This document shows positions 6,712 through 16,252 of a stretch of 64,000 nucleotides of DNA, one piece after another (the stretch's first letter is position 1; each line of letters opens with the position of its first letter). Below the pieces are notes generated by a model. That model saw nothing but the letters and a program-made list of their open reading frames with translations. It ran no database searches and was not told where the DNA came from. Both the position numbers and the translations under genes were made by a program. The stretch is taken from NCBI RefSeq assembly GCF_019511605.1, contig NZ_JAEUAV010000010.1, forward strand, positions 124,001-188,000. Reading direction: 5' to 3'. Origin of the DNA: Paraburkholderia phenoliruptrix. GTDB taxonomy: Bacteria; Pseudomonadota; Gammaproteobacteria; Burkholderiales; Burkholderiaceae.

Positions 6712-9700
6712 ATGACGAAAAACGTGGCGCCTCCGAAGAGCACGAGTGGCGGTGGGTTTCTGTTCGAAGATAAGGTTTGCGCCTGGTTCGTCGTTCAGAT
6801 GCTTTGCGGTGAAGCCCCGCTTGAACCGATTCTGGGAGCGGCGACCAGAATTGACTTTCAGACGCGGCCAGACGGATGGTTTCTGGATGACTTGCTTCTG
6901 ACGACGCACGGACAGAACGGTCCGCATCGCTTCGCGTGGTCCATCAAAAGCAATACCCAATTCGGCACGGTCAGCGCGCCTTCCGATTTTGTTGAAACAG
7001 TCTGGGCCCAGTATCTGCACGAAGGCTCCAGAATCTTCGATCGGCTACGTGACTACATGGGTCTTGTGACGACGCCTCTCGACGTTGAATTTCGCGCATC
7101 GTTGGAGTTCGTGTTGACCACGGCCAATGCGACGTCCAGTGACCTGCTTCCCGGAAGGTACGCGCAAGAGGGCTGGGCTAGCGATGCCAGGCGGTCGTTG
7201 TTCGGCAGTTTTCACTGTCCGGTTGACCTGGCAAATCGCAAGGGGGCCACAGGCACCGACACCGGGAGGTTGTTGAACCGTCTGCGCTTCCTTCAGTTCG
7301 ACTTTGATGCGCAGGTGTCGGAATCCGAAAAGCGTGCCGTTGAAGCATGCCGACGGATATTGCGGAGTGGACGATACGAGGACGCGCAGGCCATGTGGCA
7401 TAGCATTCTCGGAATAACGGCCGACTACCGGACCACAGCTAAAGGGATCGACAGGCAGACCCTGTTAAAGCGGCTTCCCGCCCGGTTCGGGATTCTCGAG
7501 CTTCCCGATTACCGCGATGACTGGAACCGTCTGCGTTCGCTCACGAATGCGAATATGGCACTCGTTAGGGATACCATCGGTAAAGAAATTCGGCTCCAAG
7601 ATACCGACCTTCGGTCCGCGCTGCGGGAAGCACTGGACGATTATAATGGAGCTGTTTTGACCGGGGATTCGGGTGTCGGCAAGTCTGCTGCAGTGAAGGC
7701 CTTTGCTGAGACACTTGAGAGCAGCGGCGAAGCGGTCCTGTGGTTCAATCCGTCATCATTCGACAAACCTGACTTCGCAGCGTTTCAGTCAGACTTGGGG
7801 TTGGCCCATACGCTTGAAGAGTTGTTTCGGTCGGTATCAAGCCACACACGCCTGATTGTCCTCGATGGGTTCGATCGTTTGTATGTGCCAGGCGCGATGC
7901 GGCTGGTTGCGACATTGGTGCGGTTTGTGCAAGTTGATGAGGCGGCGACTCCGTGGAAGACGATTGTCACGTGCCAGACACATGACTGGCCGCGATTGAG
8001 GAACAGCCTGACGGACGCCGGGCTCCCGGTGAGTGATTGGCCGTGCATCAACGTAGAAACCTGGTCGGCAGATGCTCTTCGTCCGGTCTGGGATGCCATT
8101 CCTGGAACCGCGCGCCTGAAGTCAAGGAAGAAGCTTCAATCGCTATGGGGCAATCTGAAAATACTGGATCTGCTTGCAACACGGATATCGGCGGGCAATA
8201 ACGTCGAAACGTCCGGATGGGTTGGGGAAGCGGACGTTGCCGCCTGGTACTGGGACAGTTATGTGCGCAGTGGCGATACCCCGCACGCACGTGAGCGGTT
8301 CGCGATGATGCTTGCGGAGAAGGAAGCGAATGAGCTCCGCTCGGCCCTCCCGCTTGATGCATTTGAAGTAGCTGAATTGACGCCCTATGAGGCCCTAAGA
8401 CTGGATGGTGTGTGCCAGACGACTCCCGAGGGGAGAATCAGGTTCGCGCACGATCTGTTCGGCGATTGGGGAAGGTTACGGATACTTGTTTCGCATGCCG
8501 ATGACTTTCCCCGTTTTATTGGGACAAGAATCAACTCGCCGCTCTGGCACCGAGCGATCCGTCTGTATGGCACATATCTTCTCGAAAATGGCAACGACGT
8601 GGATCGTTGGCGCTCGGTCAGACGGGTCCTGAACGCGGAAGACAATACGATCGCGAACGATCTGCTGCTGGAAGCCGCCATATTTTCAGCTGACCCCTCT
8701 GAAATACTCGACAGGCTGAAGGCGGACCTGCTCGCGGAAAACGGTGCTGACCTGCGAAGACTTCTGGGCAGATTTTTAGCATCCGCCACCGTCCCTGACG
8801 TTCGATACGAAACTGATGGGCAGCCGTTGAATCCTCGCCTTGCATCGCGCCTGCGTTCGCCCACGTGGGGGGATTGGCCACCGATGCTTGGATTCCTATT
8901 CAGGAACAGGAACGACGTCGTGGCATGCGCAGCCGAGGAAGTCGCGAAAATTGCAGACCTCTGGTTCAGGCATACGCCTGAGGACTTCCCATTTCGCAAG
9001 GAAATGGCAACGATCGGTCTGCTTCTCGGCGAGGTCGCGCATCGTGGATGGCGCGACCGGACCGTGCATGTTGCCAGAAGGAAGCTGCTGTATCGCACAG
9101 CGCTTGCGGGCGCTGCTCATTACCCTGATGAAGTCGCCAGGTTCGCATTGAAAGCTGCGATGCGCGATGGCAGCGAAGAGGACAACGATGATGTGGGGGA
9201 CGAAATGCTTCCCTTCGGCATTACGTTCGATCCCCGGTACGATCCCACGGCAGCTCCCGAAGAGCCATGGCCGGACGGTCCCCATGGACGCGTCGATGAC
9301 GATTTCCGGGACGCAATACTTGATGAGGGAGCGCTCATCCCGCTAATGCGGATTCGACCTGCCGTCGCGCGTGAAATCATTCTGGCTGTGATGCTGAAGA
9401 AACGCCGACGTTTCGACTGGCACAACCATGTCCATCATAGTCATGATCTCGACCTGCATCATGGAGATGACTGGAGCATCCCGCTTTTCACGCAGGGTCC
9501 ATTTTTGTCACTTCTGCAATGTGATTTTAGCGAGGGGTTAGAGACGATTGCACGCCTGGTCGATTTCGCCAGTGAGCGCTGGATGTACTACACACAGCTT
9601 GCCGCTCAGGAATACCGCTCTCAGCCCGCGGAGGCTGATCTTGGGGCCATGTCGGCGTTCCTGGAAGACGCCACGCGGCCACCGAGAAAGACGGCACTGA

Positions 9701-12186
9701 CATTGGCTAACGAGACCAGACTTCTGCTCGGCGACGATCGCGTCTACGGGTGGTCTGGGAAAAATCCACCGTCGGCGATTGGTCCAGCCTTGATGGCCCT
9801 GGAAAAGTATTTTTATAACGAGCTGGACGCGGGACGTCCCGTCGCGGAGAAACTGGATGCAGTGTTGCAGCGAACGCGCAGCGTCGCGCTCCTCCAAGTG
9901 CTCTGCGATGTCGGAAAGCGTGAGCAGTCGCTATTCGGTACGGTGCTGCGCCCTCTGCTATCCGTAGCTGAACTCTATCTGTGGGACCGAAGGCATGGCT
10001 TCCATGGTCGACAGCATCTGCTTATGTTTGCGTTCCGGCAGCCGCGCTGGTTCATTGAGGCCGCGCGGGAGTTTCACAATCTGCCTCATCGCAAGATAGA
10101 CATCGGGGCGCTGGCAGTAAGACTATTTGTCTTCGACGAAGCTTCTCGGACCTTTCTCACGCAAGTGCGGTTGAAGTGGCAATCAACATTTCCTGACATA
10201 TCGGATCGCAATTTGCAGGAGCATTTCCAGGAAATGATCGAAGCGTTCGATATCGATAACTATCAGATTTCACGCGATGACGATGGGCAGTTGCAGGTAG
10301 TCAACCTGAGAGCGTATGAACGGTACGTTGCCCAGCAACCGGAGCGAGACGCGCAGCGGCGAAAGATGCGGATGACGGTGCTTCCGGTGCAGGCACGCCG
10401 TTACTTCGACGAAGGGAAACGCCTGAGTCGCGAGGAACTGACGGATGTGTGGAGCCTTCTTGACCCCTTGTACCAGGAGTCGGCTGCACTATCAGTGGGC
10501 CAGAGCCTTTCTTCCGAGGAGGAACCTGAGAAGGAAGATGCCGTCGTGCCCTCAGTCGCGCGACGGTTATTGAGCGTCATCACCGATTGGTTCAACATCG
10601 TGTGTCGTTCGGTAGTCAATTTGCCTACGGGTGGACGAAATTCTACTTCACGAGAGTTCGAAGAACCAGAGCAGCAAAGACCACTGAAGTCGGCTGCGCA
10701 ACTCGAGCAGAAAAACGAGGAGGCTGACATGCAGATGGCCGCTATCGCTCTTCTTTTTCGACAGCAGGGAGATTGGCTCGACGAATACCCTGAGCGCAAG
10801 CAGTGGTGCGTGGAAAGGCTTGCGTACGCCATCCATAATCCGATTCAGATCCGGCAGTTTGATGTTCGCGATAGCGTGGCAAGCTGGACATGGGATTGTT
10901 TCGCGGCAGAGCTGGTTGCGCAGCTTTGGCTCGCGGCGCCAGATAACCGGCAGTATCGTTACATGCTGGCTAGGCTTTTCATTCTGGCGCCGCACTACAC
11001 AGCATTGAACATCATCGTTTCACGATGCTCGGAACAACGTGGATCTGGCCGGAAGGACTTTGCCCAGTTGCGGACTTTCATCTTCCACGTCGCGAACATG
11101 CGCGCACGAATGCAGTTCGTGCAACAGTACAGCGCGTACGAGAACGTACTGTCGAAAGAGCAGGTGAGCAGTTTTCAGCGCAGTCTGGATCCGTGGGCAA
11201 ACCATCTTGTGGGGAGATTCATTGAAGGTTCGCTGGAAGCGGGGAGCCATGCATGGAGCGACATGGACAGCAAGGCAGACTATGTCGAAGTGGACGCCCT
11301 CCGTCAGCGCTATCTGCCGCACCATATGCTGGACCTTGAACTTGTCCGCGCCACCCATCTGTGGCTACCCGGTCTCGACAAGGCGATTGATGATCAGGAA
11401 CGGCAGGAGTGGGTGAGTTTCTGGCAGTCTGCGCTGGGTTTTATCCTGAGCCGGGTGCATACGGGCCGGGATGATCAGAAGTATCCATACGAGTATGAGC
11501 GATGGATACTCGATGGCGTGGGCACCGTGCTCGCGCAAATGCGCGAGGCTGAATCGCCGAGGTCAGTCTGGGAGCCGGTGCTCAGGCTACCGGCTGACTG
11601 GCACCACTGGAGCGAAATGATGCTCCAGTCATTCCATGAAGCAGGGTTATCCCGTGATCCAGCGGGCGCACATTTTGAAGCAACGCGAACCGCGATGGTT
11701 GAGTACGTGCTCGAAAAATCAGTTCGTTCGCCCGCCGAAAGCTGGTCCCATGAAGATGATGCGTGGCAGGCATTGATCGGCATCGACAACACCAACCGGA
11801 GAGCGTGGCTCGTTCGGCACCAGCCGTTGGCGATACGCAGCCTTCCACAACTTCTCCGATGGACCCGAGAAATCGCTGGCTCATCCTTTTCGCAGATGGC
11901 GGCGCTTTCGGACTGGTTGCAACAGGATTGTGCGGACCCAGTCCGGATTGATCTGCTAGCGGAGGCGTATATGGCAACGGAGAGAGAGGGGCTCCTTCGA
12001 CTTGCCCCTCGACGTGATTCCGGTAGCGCCATTGCCTCGCTGTTGCATACGGTATGGGAAAGAGATAGGGCAGCTCTACGTACCAACGAATTGGCGTTCA
12101 CATCGTTTAAAGAGTTTTTGAAGTGGCTAGTTGCCGATCAGAATGCTGTTGCGCTCGAACTTGCGCGCAAGGTTGGAAGCCTGTAA
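6712..12186 (+). CDS. Giant STAND-like NTPase with N-terminal nuclease-like domain
   Basis: An 1824-residue protein. Residues about 13-200 resemble the restriction-like nuclease found at the N terminus of defence NTPases: FEDKVCAWFV (18-27), acidic D59/D60 before a beta strand, and WSIKS (76-80) where PD-(D/E)xK enzymes have (D/E)xK, here with Ser before the Lys. A P-loop NTPase follows: Walker A GDSGVGKS (318-325) and Walker B LIVLDGFD (381-388). The last 1300 residues are largely helical and lack clear motifs, as expected for a ligand-sensing superstructure. By architecture it resembles Avs-type phage sensors that activate a nuclease on binding viral proteins, but I cannot assign a subfamily. 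It is the last gene of the island. Confidence 0.7.
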   Translation: MTKNVAPPKSTSGGGFLFEDKVCAWFVVQMLCGEAPLEPILGAATRIDFQTRPDGWFLDDLLLTTHGQNGPHRFAWSIKSNTQFGTVSAPSDFVETVWAQYLHEGSRIFDRLRDYMGLVTTPLDVEFRASLEFVLTTANATSSDLLPGRYAQEGWASDARRSLFGSFHCPVDLANRKGATGTDTGRLLNRLRFLQFDFDAQVSESEKRAVEACRRILRSGRYEDAQAMWHSILGITADYRTTAKGIDRQTLLKRLPARFGILELPDYRDDWNRLRSLTNANMALVRDTIGKEIRLQDTDLRSALREALDDYNGAVLTGDSGVGKSAAVKAFAETLESSGEAVLWFNPSSFDKPDFAAFQSDLGLAHTLEELFRSVSSHTRLIVLDGFDRLYVPGAMRLVATLVRFVQVDEAATPWKTIVTCQTHDWPRLRNSLTDAGLPVSDWPCINVETWSADALRPVWDAIPGTARLKSRKKLQSLWGNLKILDLLATRISAGNNVETSGWVGEADVAAWYWDSYVRSGDTPHARERFAMMLAEKEANELRSALPLDAFEVAELTPYEALRLDGVCQTTPEGRIRFAHDLFGDWGRLRILVSHADDFPRFIGTRINSPLWHRAIRLYGTYLLENGNDVDRWRSVRRVLNAEDNTIANDLLLEAAIFSADPSEILDRLKADLLAENGADLRRLLGRFLASATVPDVRYETDGQPLNPRLASRLRSPTWGDWPPMLGFLFRNRNDVVACAAEEVAKIADLWFRHTPEDFPFRKEMATIGLLLGEVAHRGWRDRTVHVARRKLLYRTALAGAAHYPDEVARFALKAAMRDGSEEDNDDVGDEMLPFGITFDPRYDPTAAPEEPWPDGPHGRVDDDFRDAILDEGALIPLMRIRPAVAREIILAVMLKKRRRFDWHNHVHHSHDLDLHHGDDWSIPLFTQGPFLSLLQCDFSEGLETIARLVDFASERWMYYTQLAAQEYRSQPAEADLGAMSAFLEDATRPPRKTALTLANETRLLLGDDRVYGWSGKNPPSAIGPALMALEKYFYNELDAGRPVAEKLDAVLQRTRSVALLQVLCDVGKREQSLFGTVLRPLLSVAELYLWDRRHGFHGRQHLLMFAFRQPRWFIEAAREFHNLPHRKIDIGALAVRLFVFDEASRTFLTQVRLKWQSTFPDISDRNLQEHFQEMIEAFDIDNYQISRDDDGQLQVVNLRAYERYVAQQPERDAQRRKMRMTVLPVQARRYFDEGKRLSREELTDVWSLLDPLYQESAALSVGQSLSSEEEPEKEDAVVPSVARRLLSVITDWFNIVCRSVVNLPTGGRNSTSREFEEPEQQRPLKSAAQLEQKNEEADMQMAAIALLFRQQGDWLDEYPERKQWCVERLAYAIHNPIQIRQFDVRDSVASWTWDCFAAELVAQLWLAAPDNRQYRYMLARLFILAPHYTALNIIVSRCSEQRGSGRKDFAQLRTFIFHVANMRARMQFVQQYSAYENVLSKEQVSSFQRSLDPWANHLVGRFIEGSLEAGSHAWSDMDSKADYVEVDALRQRYLPHHMLDLELVRATHLWLPGLDKAIDDQERQEWVSFWQSALGFILSRVHTGRDDQKYPYEYERWILDGVGTVLAQMREAESPRSVWEPVLRLPADWHHWSEMMLQSFHEAGLSRDPAGAHFEATRTAMVEYVLEKSVRSPAESWSHEDDAWQALIGIDNTNRRAWLVRHQPLAIRSLPQLLRWTREIAGSSFSQMAALSDWLQQDCADPVRIDLLAEAYMATEREGLLRLAPRRDSGSAIASLLHTVWERDRAALRTNELAFTSFKEFLKWLVADQNAVALELARKVGSL

Positions 12187-13103
12187 GCAGATGTGATAGG
12201 AGCCAATGTTCGCACCGAAGCGAATGGTCGAGTCGTCAATACGAAGTGGCTGTATGCGGAGAGCGACCATGAAGAAACGCAGCTAGCGTTGTGCCTTTCA
12301 GCATGAGGCATTCGTCGAGTGGAACCGTCGTTGGCTAAGGGGGCTGATGTGTCTGCAGTGGAACTAAATGCAGCCCAATCTAAATCGCCCCGGCTTTCGA
12401 GGAGCCGGGATGGCGGGCGTCCATTTGGCCGAGATGGCACTTGAAAACGGATGCACGCTTACTCGTGAATTCGTGCTTTCGGAGATAACATTAGGTCGTA
12501 GGCAAAACGAAAATGTGGTGTGCGATTAACCCGGGGGAGTGAGGGGCTCTAGAATTCCCTTTTAAATCAATGATTTGTGATGGCTGTTAAATTACGCGCA
12601 ACCGATTCTAGATTTGTCGCCCCAGGCGAGTAGGTTATTGAAAAATAAGGACTTTCGCAGTGTGCGGCCACACCTGCGGAAAGCCCTAGCAACTGCGATT
12701 TGACGGTATTTTTGACGGTATCCGCGGGCGGTGCGCGCCTACGCTTGCTTAATACCGTCAGCGATGTTGACGGTATTCGCACGCCGAGTGATAGTCATAG
12801 ACGCTCGAGGCATTACGGACGACCGCCGGAGACCGAACGCAACGTCGCGCCGGCCCGATCAGGATGCCAGCCGGCGAGTCCGAATTGCTTTGATGGGGCT
12901 TTTCTCAGGCGATCGTCTGGTGCAGCGCCTCGTGTTCGACCTCTTTGGGCATAGGACCGAAACCGGCCATCAAGAGACACCCGCCGCAGTGAATAGCACG
13001 GCCGTTGTCACCCACATACCGGACACCGCGTTGCCGTGGACGTGCCATATCCAATTTGGTCGACATTCGCGCCGCCTGACTCTGGGAATGTCGGTTCGTT
13101 CGG
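12187..13103. other. Intergenic region at the right side of the defence island
   Basis: No convincing gene. A 139-codon frame at 12731-13150 lacks motifs and runs through regulatory repeats, so I do not call it. The segment 12480-12700 is AT-richer than its surroundings and leads into the GACGGTAT cluster. No integrase, transposase or tRNA is recognisable. The composition suggests a junction between island and accessory backbone. Confidence 0.4.
12702..12776. repeat. Cluster of four GACGGTAT octamers (cluster A)
   Basis: The octamer GACGGTAT occurs at 12702-12709, 12714-12721 and 12769-12776 on the plus strand and inverted at 12752-12759, four copies in 75 bp. A second cluster lies at 21059-21471. 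By chance about two copies would be expected in the whole 64 kb over both strands. The arrangement could be integrase arm sites or a decayed attachment region; this is inference. Confidence 0.6.
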
Positions 13104-13156
13104 GCGATTTTTCCATTGACGGAAAAGTCATTCCACCCATGCCCGTCTAATCAAAA
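13104..13156. promoter_or_regulatory. Duplicated promoter block, copy 1 (upstream of SDR 13219)
   Basis: This block is nearly repeated at 16145-16197 with a constant offset of 3041 bp. Shared pieces in order are GCGATTTTT, GGAAAAG, CATTCCA and GTCTAATCAAAA (13145-13156). It lies 62 bp before the SDR start. In the second copy the block lies in the divergent gap between a LysR gene and another SDR gene, so it is probably the operator of that LysR regulator. Confidence 0.6.
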
Positions 13157-13218
13157 GTCCCCGTCCGACCGACAGTCTTCCCCACGCACTTGACATCCAT
13201 CGCGAAAGGAGAAGGACC

Positions 13219-14076
13219 ATGAACATCACGACCACGCAGCAATTCAAGCGCGTCTGGTTCGTCACCGGCGCATCGCGCGGTCTGGGCGCACTGATCGCGC
13301 AAGCCGCGCTCGACGATGGCAACGCTGTCGTCGCGACCGGCCGCAACGCCGCGGCGATCACCGAGAGGCTAGGAGCGCCGCCCGCATTGCTCTCCGTTGT
13401 CCTCGACGTGACAAACGAGGCACAGGCGAAGGCGGCCGTCGAAGCCGCGGTCGATAAGTTCGGTCGCATCGACGTGCTGGTCAACAACGCGGGCTTCGGT
13501 TTGCTCGCGGCCGTCGAGGAATCGAGCGATGCCGAGGTTCGCCGCATCTACGAGACAAACGTGTTTGGCTTGCTCAACGTCACACGCGCCGTGTTGCCTG
13601 TGATGCGCAAGCAGCGTTCGGGGCATGTGATCAACACGTCGTCGATCGTCGGTTATCAGGCGGCGGCAGGCGTCGGCGTCTACAGCTCGACGAAATTCGC
13701 TGTGGAAGGCATCACCGAAGCACTGCATGCTGAACTCAAGCCGCTCGGCATTCACGCAACGATGATTGAACCCGGGTTCTTCCGCACGGACTTCCTGGAT
13801 ACGTCGTCGCTGGTCGTCGGCAAGACGATCATCGGTGACTATGAAGAGACGTCGGGCAAACTGCGGCACCTCGCAGGCGAGATCAATCATAATCAGCCAG
13901 GCGATCCCGCCAAACTGGCAACTGCGGTGATCAGGCTCGTCGATGCAGAGACGCCGCCGCTGCGTTTGCCGCTCGGCACGGACACGCTCAAGGCACTCGC
14001 GGAAAAGAATGCGTATGTTACGGCCGAAACGGAAACCTGGAAGGCGCTTTCAGCATCCACCGACTTCCCGGCCTGA
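13219..14076 (+). CDS. SDR-family oxidoreductase
   Basis: A 285-residue classical short-chain dehydrogenase/reductase. It has TGASRGLGAL (17-26) for dinucleotide binding, VLVNNAGFG, TSSIVG with the catalytic Ser, and YSSTK with the catalytic Tyr and Lys; EPGFFRTDF follows as in the long-tailed subgroup. It should be a cytosolic NAD(P)-dependent oxidoreductase; the substrate is unknown. The start has a strong Shine-Dalgarno (AAAGGAGAAG) a few bases upstream. Its promoter region duplicates that of the SDR gene at 16253, suggesting shared control by the LysR regulator at 15220-16131. Confidence 0.88.
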   Translation: MNITTTQQFKRVWFVTGASRGLGALIAQAALDDGNAVVATGRNAAAITERLGAPPALLSVVLDVTNEAQAKAAVEAAVDKFGRIDVLVNNAGFGLLAAVEESSDAEVRRIYETNVFGLLNVTRAVLPVMRKQRSGHVINTSSIVGYQAAAGVGVYSSTKFAVEGITEALHAELKPLGIHATMIEPGFFRTDFLDTSSLVVGKTIIGDYEETSGKLRHLAGEINHNQPGDPAKLATAVIRLVDAETPPLRLPLGTDTLKALAEKNAYVTAETETWKALSASTDFPA

Positions 14077-14178
14077 GCCGCAAAGAACGAACGGGCAGAC
14101 AGCGCGCGTGCGAGCGGCGTCTGCCCGATTCGGACAAGATGCGGTCATCGCCTTTTCAAGCTTGCGCGCGACAATGAC

Positions 14179-15201
14179 ATGAAGAAAATCGGTTTTCTAT
14201 CGTTTGGCCATTGGTCTGCTTCGTCACACTCGCTTACGCGTTCGGCTTCCGACGTCCTGCTCCAATCCATCGACCTCGCGGTTGCAGCCGAGCAACTCGG
14301 CGCGGATGGCGCGTTTTTTCGCGTGCACCATTTCGCGCGCCAGCTCGCGTCGCCATTTCCGTTGCTGGCGGCTGTGGGCGCGAGAACCAGCCGCATCGAA
14401 ATTGGCACAGCCGTCATCGACATGAGGTACGAGAACCCGCTCTACATGGCCGAGGATGCGGGCGCGGCCGACCTCATCGCCGGCGGACGCCTGCAACTCG
14501 GCATCAGCCGCGGCTCCGGCGAACAGGTGATCGACGGCTGGCGCTATTTCGGCTATGCGCCCGGCGAGGGTGAGACGCACGTCGATTTGGCCCGTCGACA
14601 CACGGAAGTGTTCTACGAAGTGCTGCGCGGCGAAGGTTTCGCCGAGCCAAATCCCCGACCGATGTTTGCCAACCCGCCAGGCCTGCTACGCGTCGAGCCC
14701 CATTCCGAAGGGCTGCGCGACCGCATCTGGTGGGGCTCGGGCTCGGATGCCACCGCGGTCTGGGCAGCCGGGATGGGCATGAATCTGCAATGCTCGACAT
14801 TGAAGAACGACGAGTCGGGTCGTCCGCTTCATGTTCAGCAGGCGAATCAGATTCGCGCCTATCGGCAGGCGTGGAAAGATGCGGGCCACACACGCGAGCC
14901 GCGCGTGTCGGTGAGTCGCAGCATCTTCGCGCTGATGAACGATCGCGACCGCATGTACTTTGGACGCGACGCGAACAGCGACGACACGATCGGACTGCTG
15001 GACGGCAATATCCGGACGATCTTCGGCCGCAGTTATGCGGCGGAGCCGGAGACGCTCGTCAAGCAACTCGCAGCCGACGAGGCCATTGCGGAAGCCGACA
15101 CGCTACTGTTGACCGTGCCGAATCAACTCGGCGTGGAGTATTGCGCACACGTGATCGAATCGATCCTCACGCACGTAGCTCCAGCGCTCGGCTGGCGTTA
15201 G
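14179..15201 (+). CDS. LLM-class flavin-dependent oxidoreductase
   Basis: A 340-residue protein of the luciferase-like monooxygenase family (F420 or FMN TIM barrel). It has KKIGFLSFGHW at the N terminus, VAAEQLGADGAFFRVHHF (35-52), RTSRIEIGTAVIDMRYENPLYMAE split over residues 70-95, and LQLGISRGSGE, typical of the bacterial luciferase-like group. It probably oxidises a small substrate with reduced FMN. It lies 102 bases after the SDR gene on the same strand and convergent with the LysR gene, so it may be co-transcribed with the SDR. The substrate is unknown. Confidence 0.85.
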   Translation: MKKIGFLSFGHWSASSHSLTRSASDVLLQSIDLAVAAEQLGADGAFFRVHHFARQLASPFPLLAAVGARTSRIEIGTAVIDMRYENPLYMAEDAGAADLIAGGRLQLGISRGSGEQVIDGWRYFGYAPGEGETHVDLARRHTEVFYEVLRGEGFAEPNPRPMFANPPGLLRVEPHSEGLRDRIWWGSGSDATAVWAAGMGMNLQCSTLKNDESGRPLHVQQANQIRAYRQAWKDAGHTREPRVSVSRSIFALMNDRDRMYFGRDANSDDTIGLLDGNIRTIFGRSYAAEPETLVKQLAADEAIAEADTLLLTVPNQLGVEYCAHVIESILTHVAPALGWR

Positions 15202-15219
15202 TGCGAGATTGCTTCAGCT

Positions 15220-16131
15220 TCAGCGCAACGGAAGCCAAAGCGGTCCCTCCCACGCTTTAAGTGCATCGAGGAACGCCTTCAACTTCGACGGCATGAAGCG
15301 CCGCGTCGGATAGACGGCATGCACGAAAATTTCCGGTGACGACCATTCGGGCAGCACATGCACCAACTCACCGCTGGCAATATGCGGATCGCAATAGCTC
15401 GACGGAAGCAGCGCGATCCCGTGTCCGCGAAGCGCGAATGCATGGACGATGTGAAAGTCGCGCGCGGCGACGGGTCCGCTCACGTGTACCTTGACCGCTT
15501 TGCGGCGGCTGACCAGTTGCCACTCCGTCTCGTTGTTGCGGGCGTTGATCAGCACGCAGGGATGCTGGCTCAATTCCTCGGGCCGCGACGGGAGGGTGTG
15601 GGTTCGCGCATAGTCGGCCGAGACGACGAGCTGCCGCACACTTCTTCCCACGCGTTGCGCGACGAGGCTCGAGTCCTGCAATTCACCGAAGCGGATCGCG
15701 ATGTCGACGTTTTCGGCGATCAGGTCGATAAACGCGTTCGTGAAGTACAGATCCACCTGGATTTGCGGGTAATCCTTCAAGAATGCCGACAGGAACGCGT
15801 AAAACGGCTCCTGTTCGAGCATCACAGGACCGGAGATGCGTAGCACGCCCTCCGGCTTCTTCTGCGTCTGAGTGATCACGCGCTCCGCGTCGTACAGATG
15901 ACTCAGCGGCTCGCTGCATTGATCGAAGTAGGCGCGGCCCTGCGCAGTCAGGCTGAGCTTGCGGGTCGTGCGTTGCAACAGCGTCGCGCCGAGTCTTTCT
16001 TCGAGCGCGCTCACCTTGCGGCTGACGGTCGACACGGGCATGCCGAGCGCACGCGCGGCCCGGCTGAAGCTCTCGAATTGCGCTACCCGTACAAAGACGG
16101 CGATGTCGTTCAGGTCGGCGAGTGCGGTCAT
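15220..16131 (-). CDS. LysR-family transcriptional regulator
   Basis: A 303-residue LysR regulator. The winged HTH covers about 1-65, with FSRAARALGMPVSTVSRKVSALE and LLQRTTR marking the DNA-binding helices, and a substrate-binding effector domain follows (about 90-300; GVLRISGP, HPCVLINARN). It belongs to the large group that often controls divergent SDR genes. It is divergent from the SDR gene at 16253; the 121-bp gap holds a promoter block also found upstream of the SDR gene at 13219, so it probably controls both units. Confidence 0.88.
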   Translation of the reverse strand: MTALADLNDIAVFVRVAQFESFSRAARALGMPVSTVSRKVSALEERLGATLLQRTTRKLSLTAQGRAYFDQCSEPLSHLYDAERVITQTQKKPEGVLRISGPVMLEQEPFYAFLSAFLKDYPQIQVDLYFTNAFIDLIAENVDIAIRFGELQDSSLVAQRVGRSVRQLVVSADYARTHTLPSRPEELSQHPCVLINARNNETEWQLVSRRKAVKVHVSGPVAARDFHIVHAFALRGHGIALLPSSYCDPHIASGELVHVLPEWSSPEIFVHAVYPTRRFMPSKLKAFLDALKAWEGPLWLPLR

Positions 16132-16144
16132 GGATGGCGTGGTG

Positions 16145-16197
16145 GCGATTTTTGCGACCGTGGAAAAGACATTCCATATATTCCAGTCTAATCAAAA
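16145..16197. promoter_or_regulatory. Duplicated promoter block, copy 2 (LysR/SDR divergent gap)
   Basis: The same ordered pieces as at 13104-13156: GCGATTTTT, GGAAAAG, CATTCCA and GTCTAATCAAAA (16186-16197). Here ATTCCA is directly repeated (16171-16176 and 16180-16185). The location between the LysR start and the divergent SDR gene is the expected place for a LysR operator. Confidence 0.6.
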
Positions 16198-16252
16198 ATG
16201 CTCGTCGGGACGAGACTTCTCTTCACGCAGTTCAACTTCCTGGAGAGAAATC

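Noticed and set aside
12360..12480. Suspected insertion-sequence end in the gap after the giant NTPase
   Set aside because: No inverted repeats, target duplication or transposase remnant could be identified by eye.
12731..13150. 139-codon plus-strand frame before the SDR gene
   Set aside because: It runs through the GACGGTAT cluster and the duplicated promoter block and shows no domain or ribosome site.
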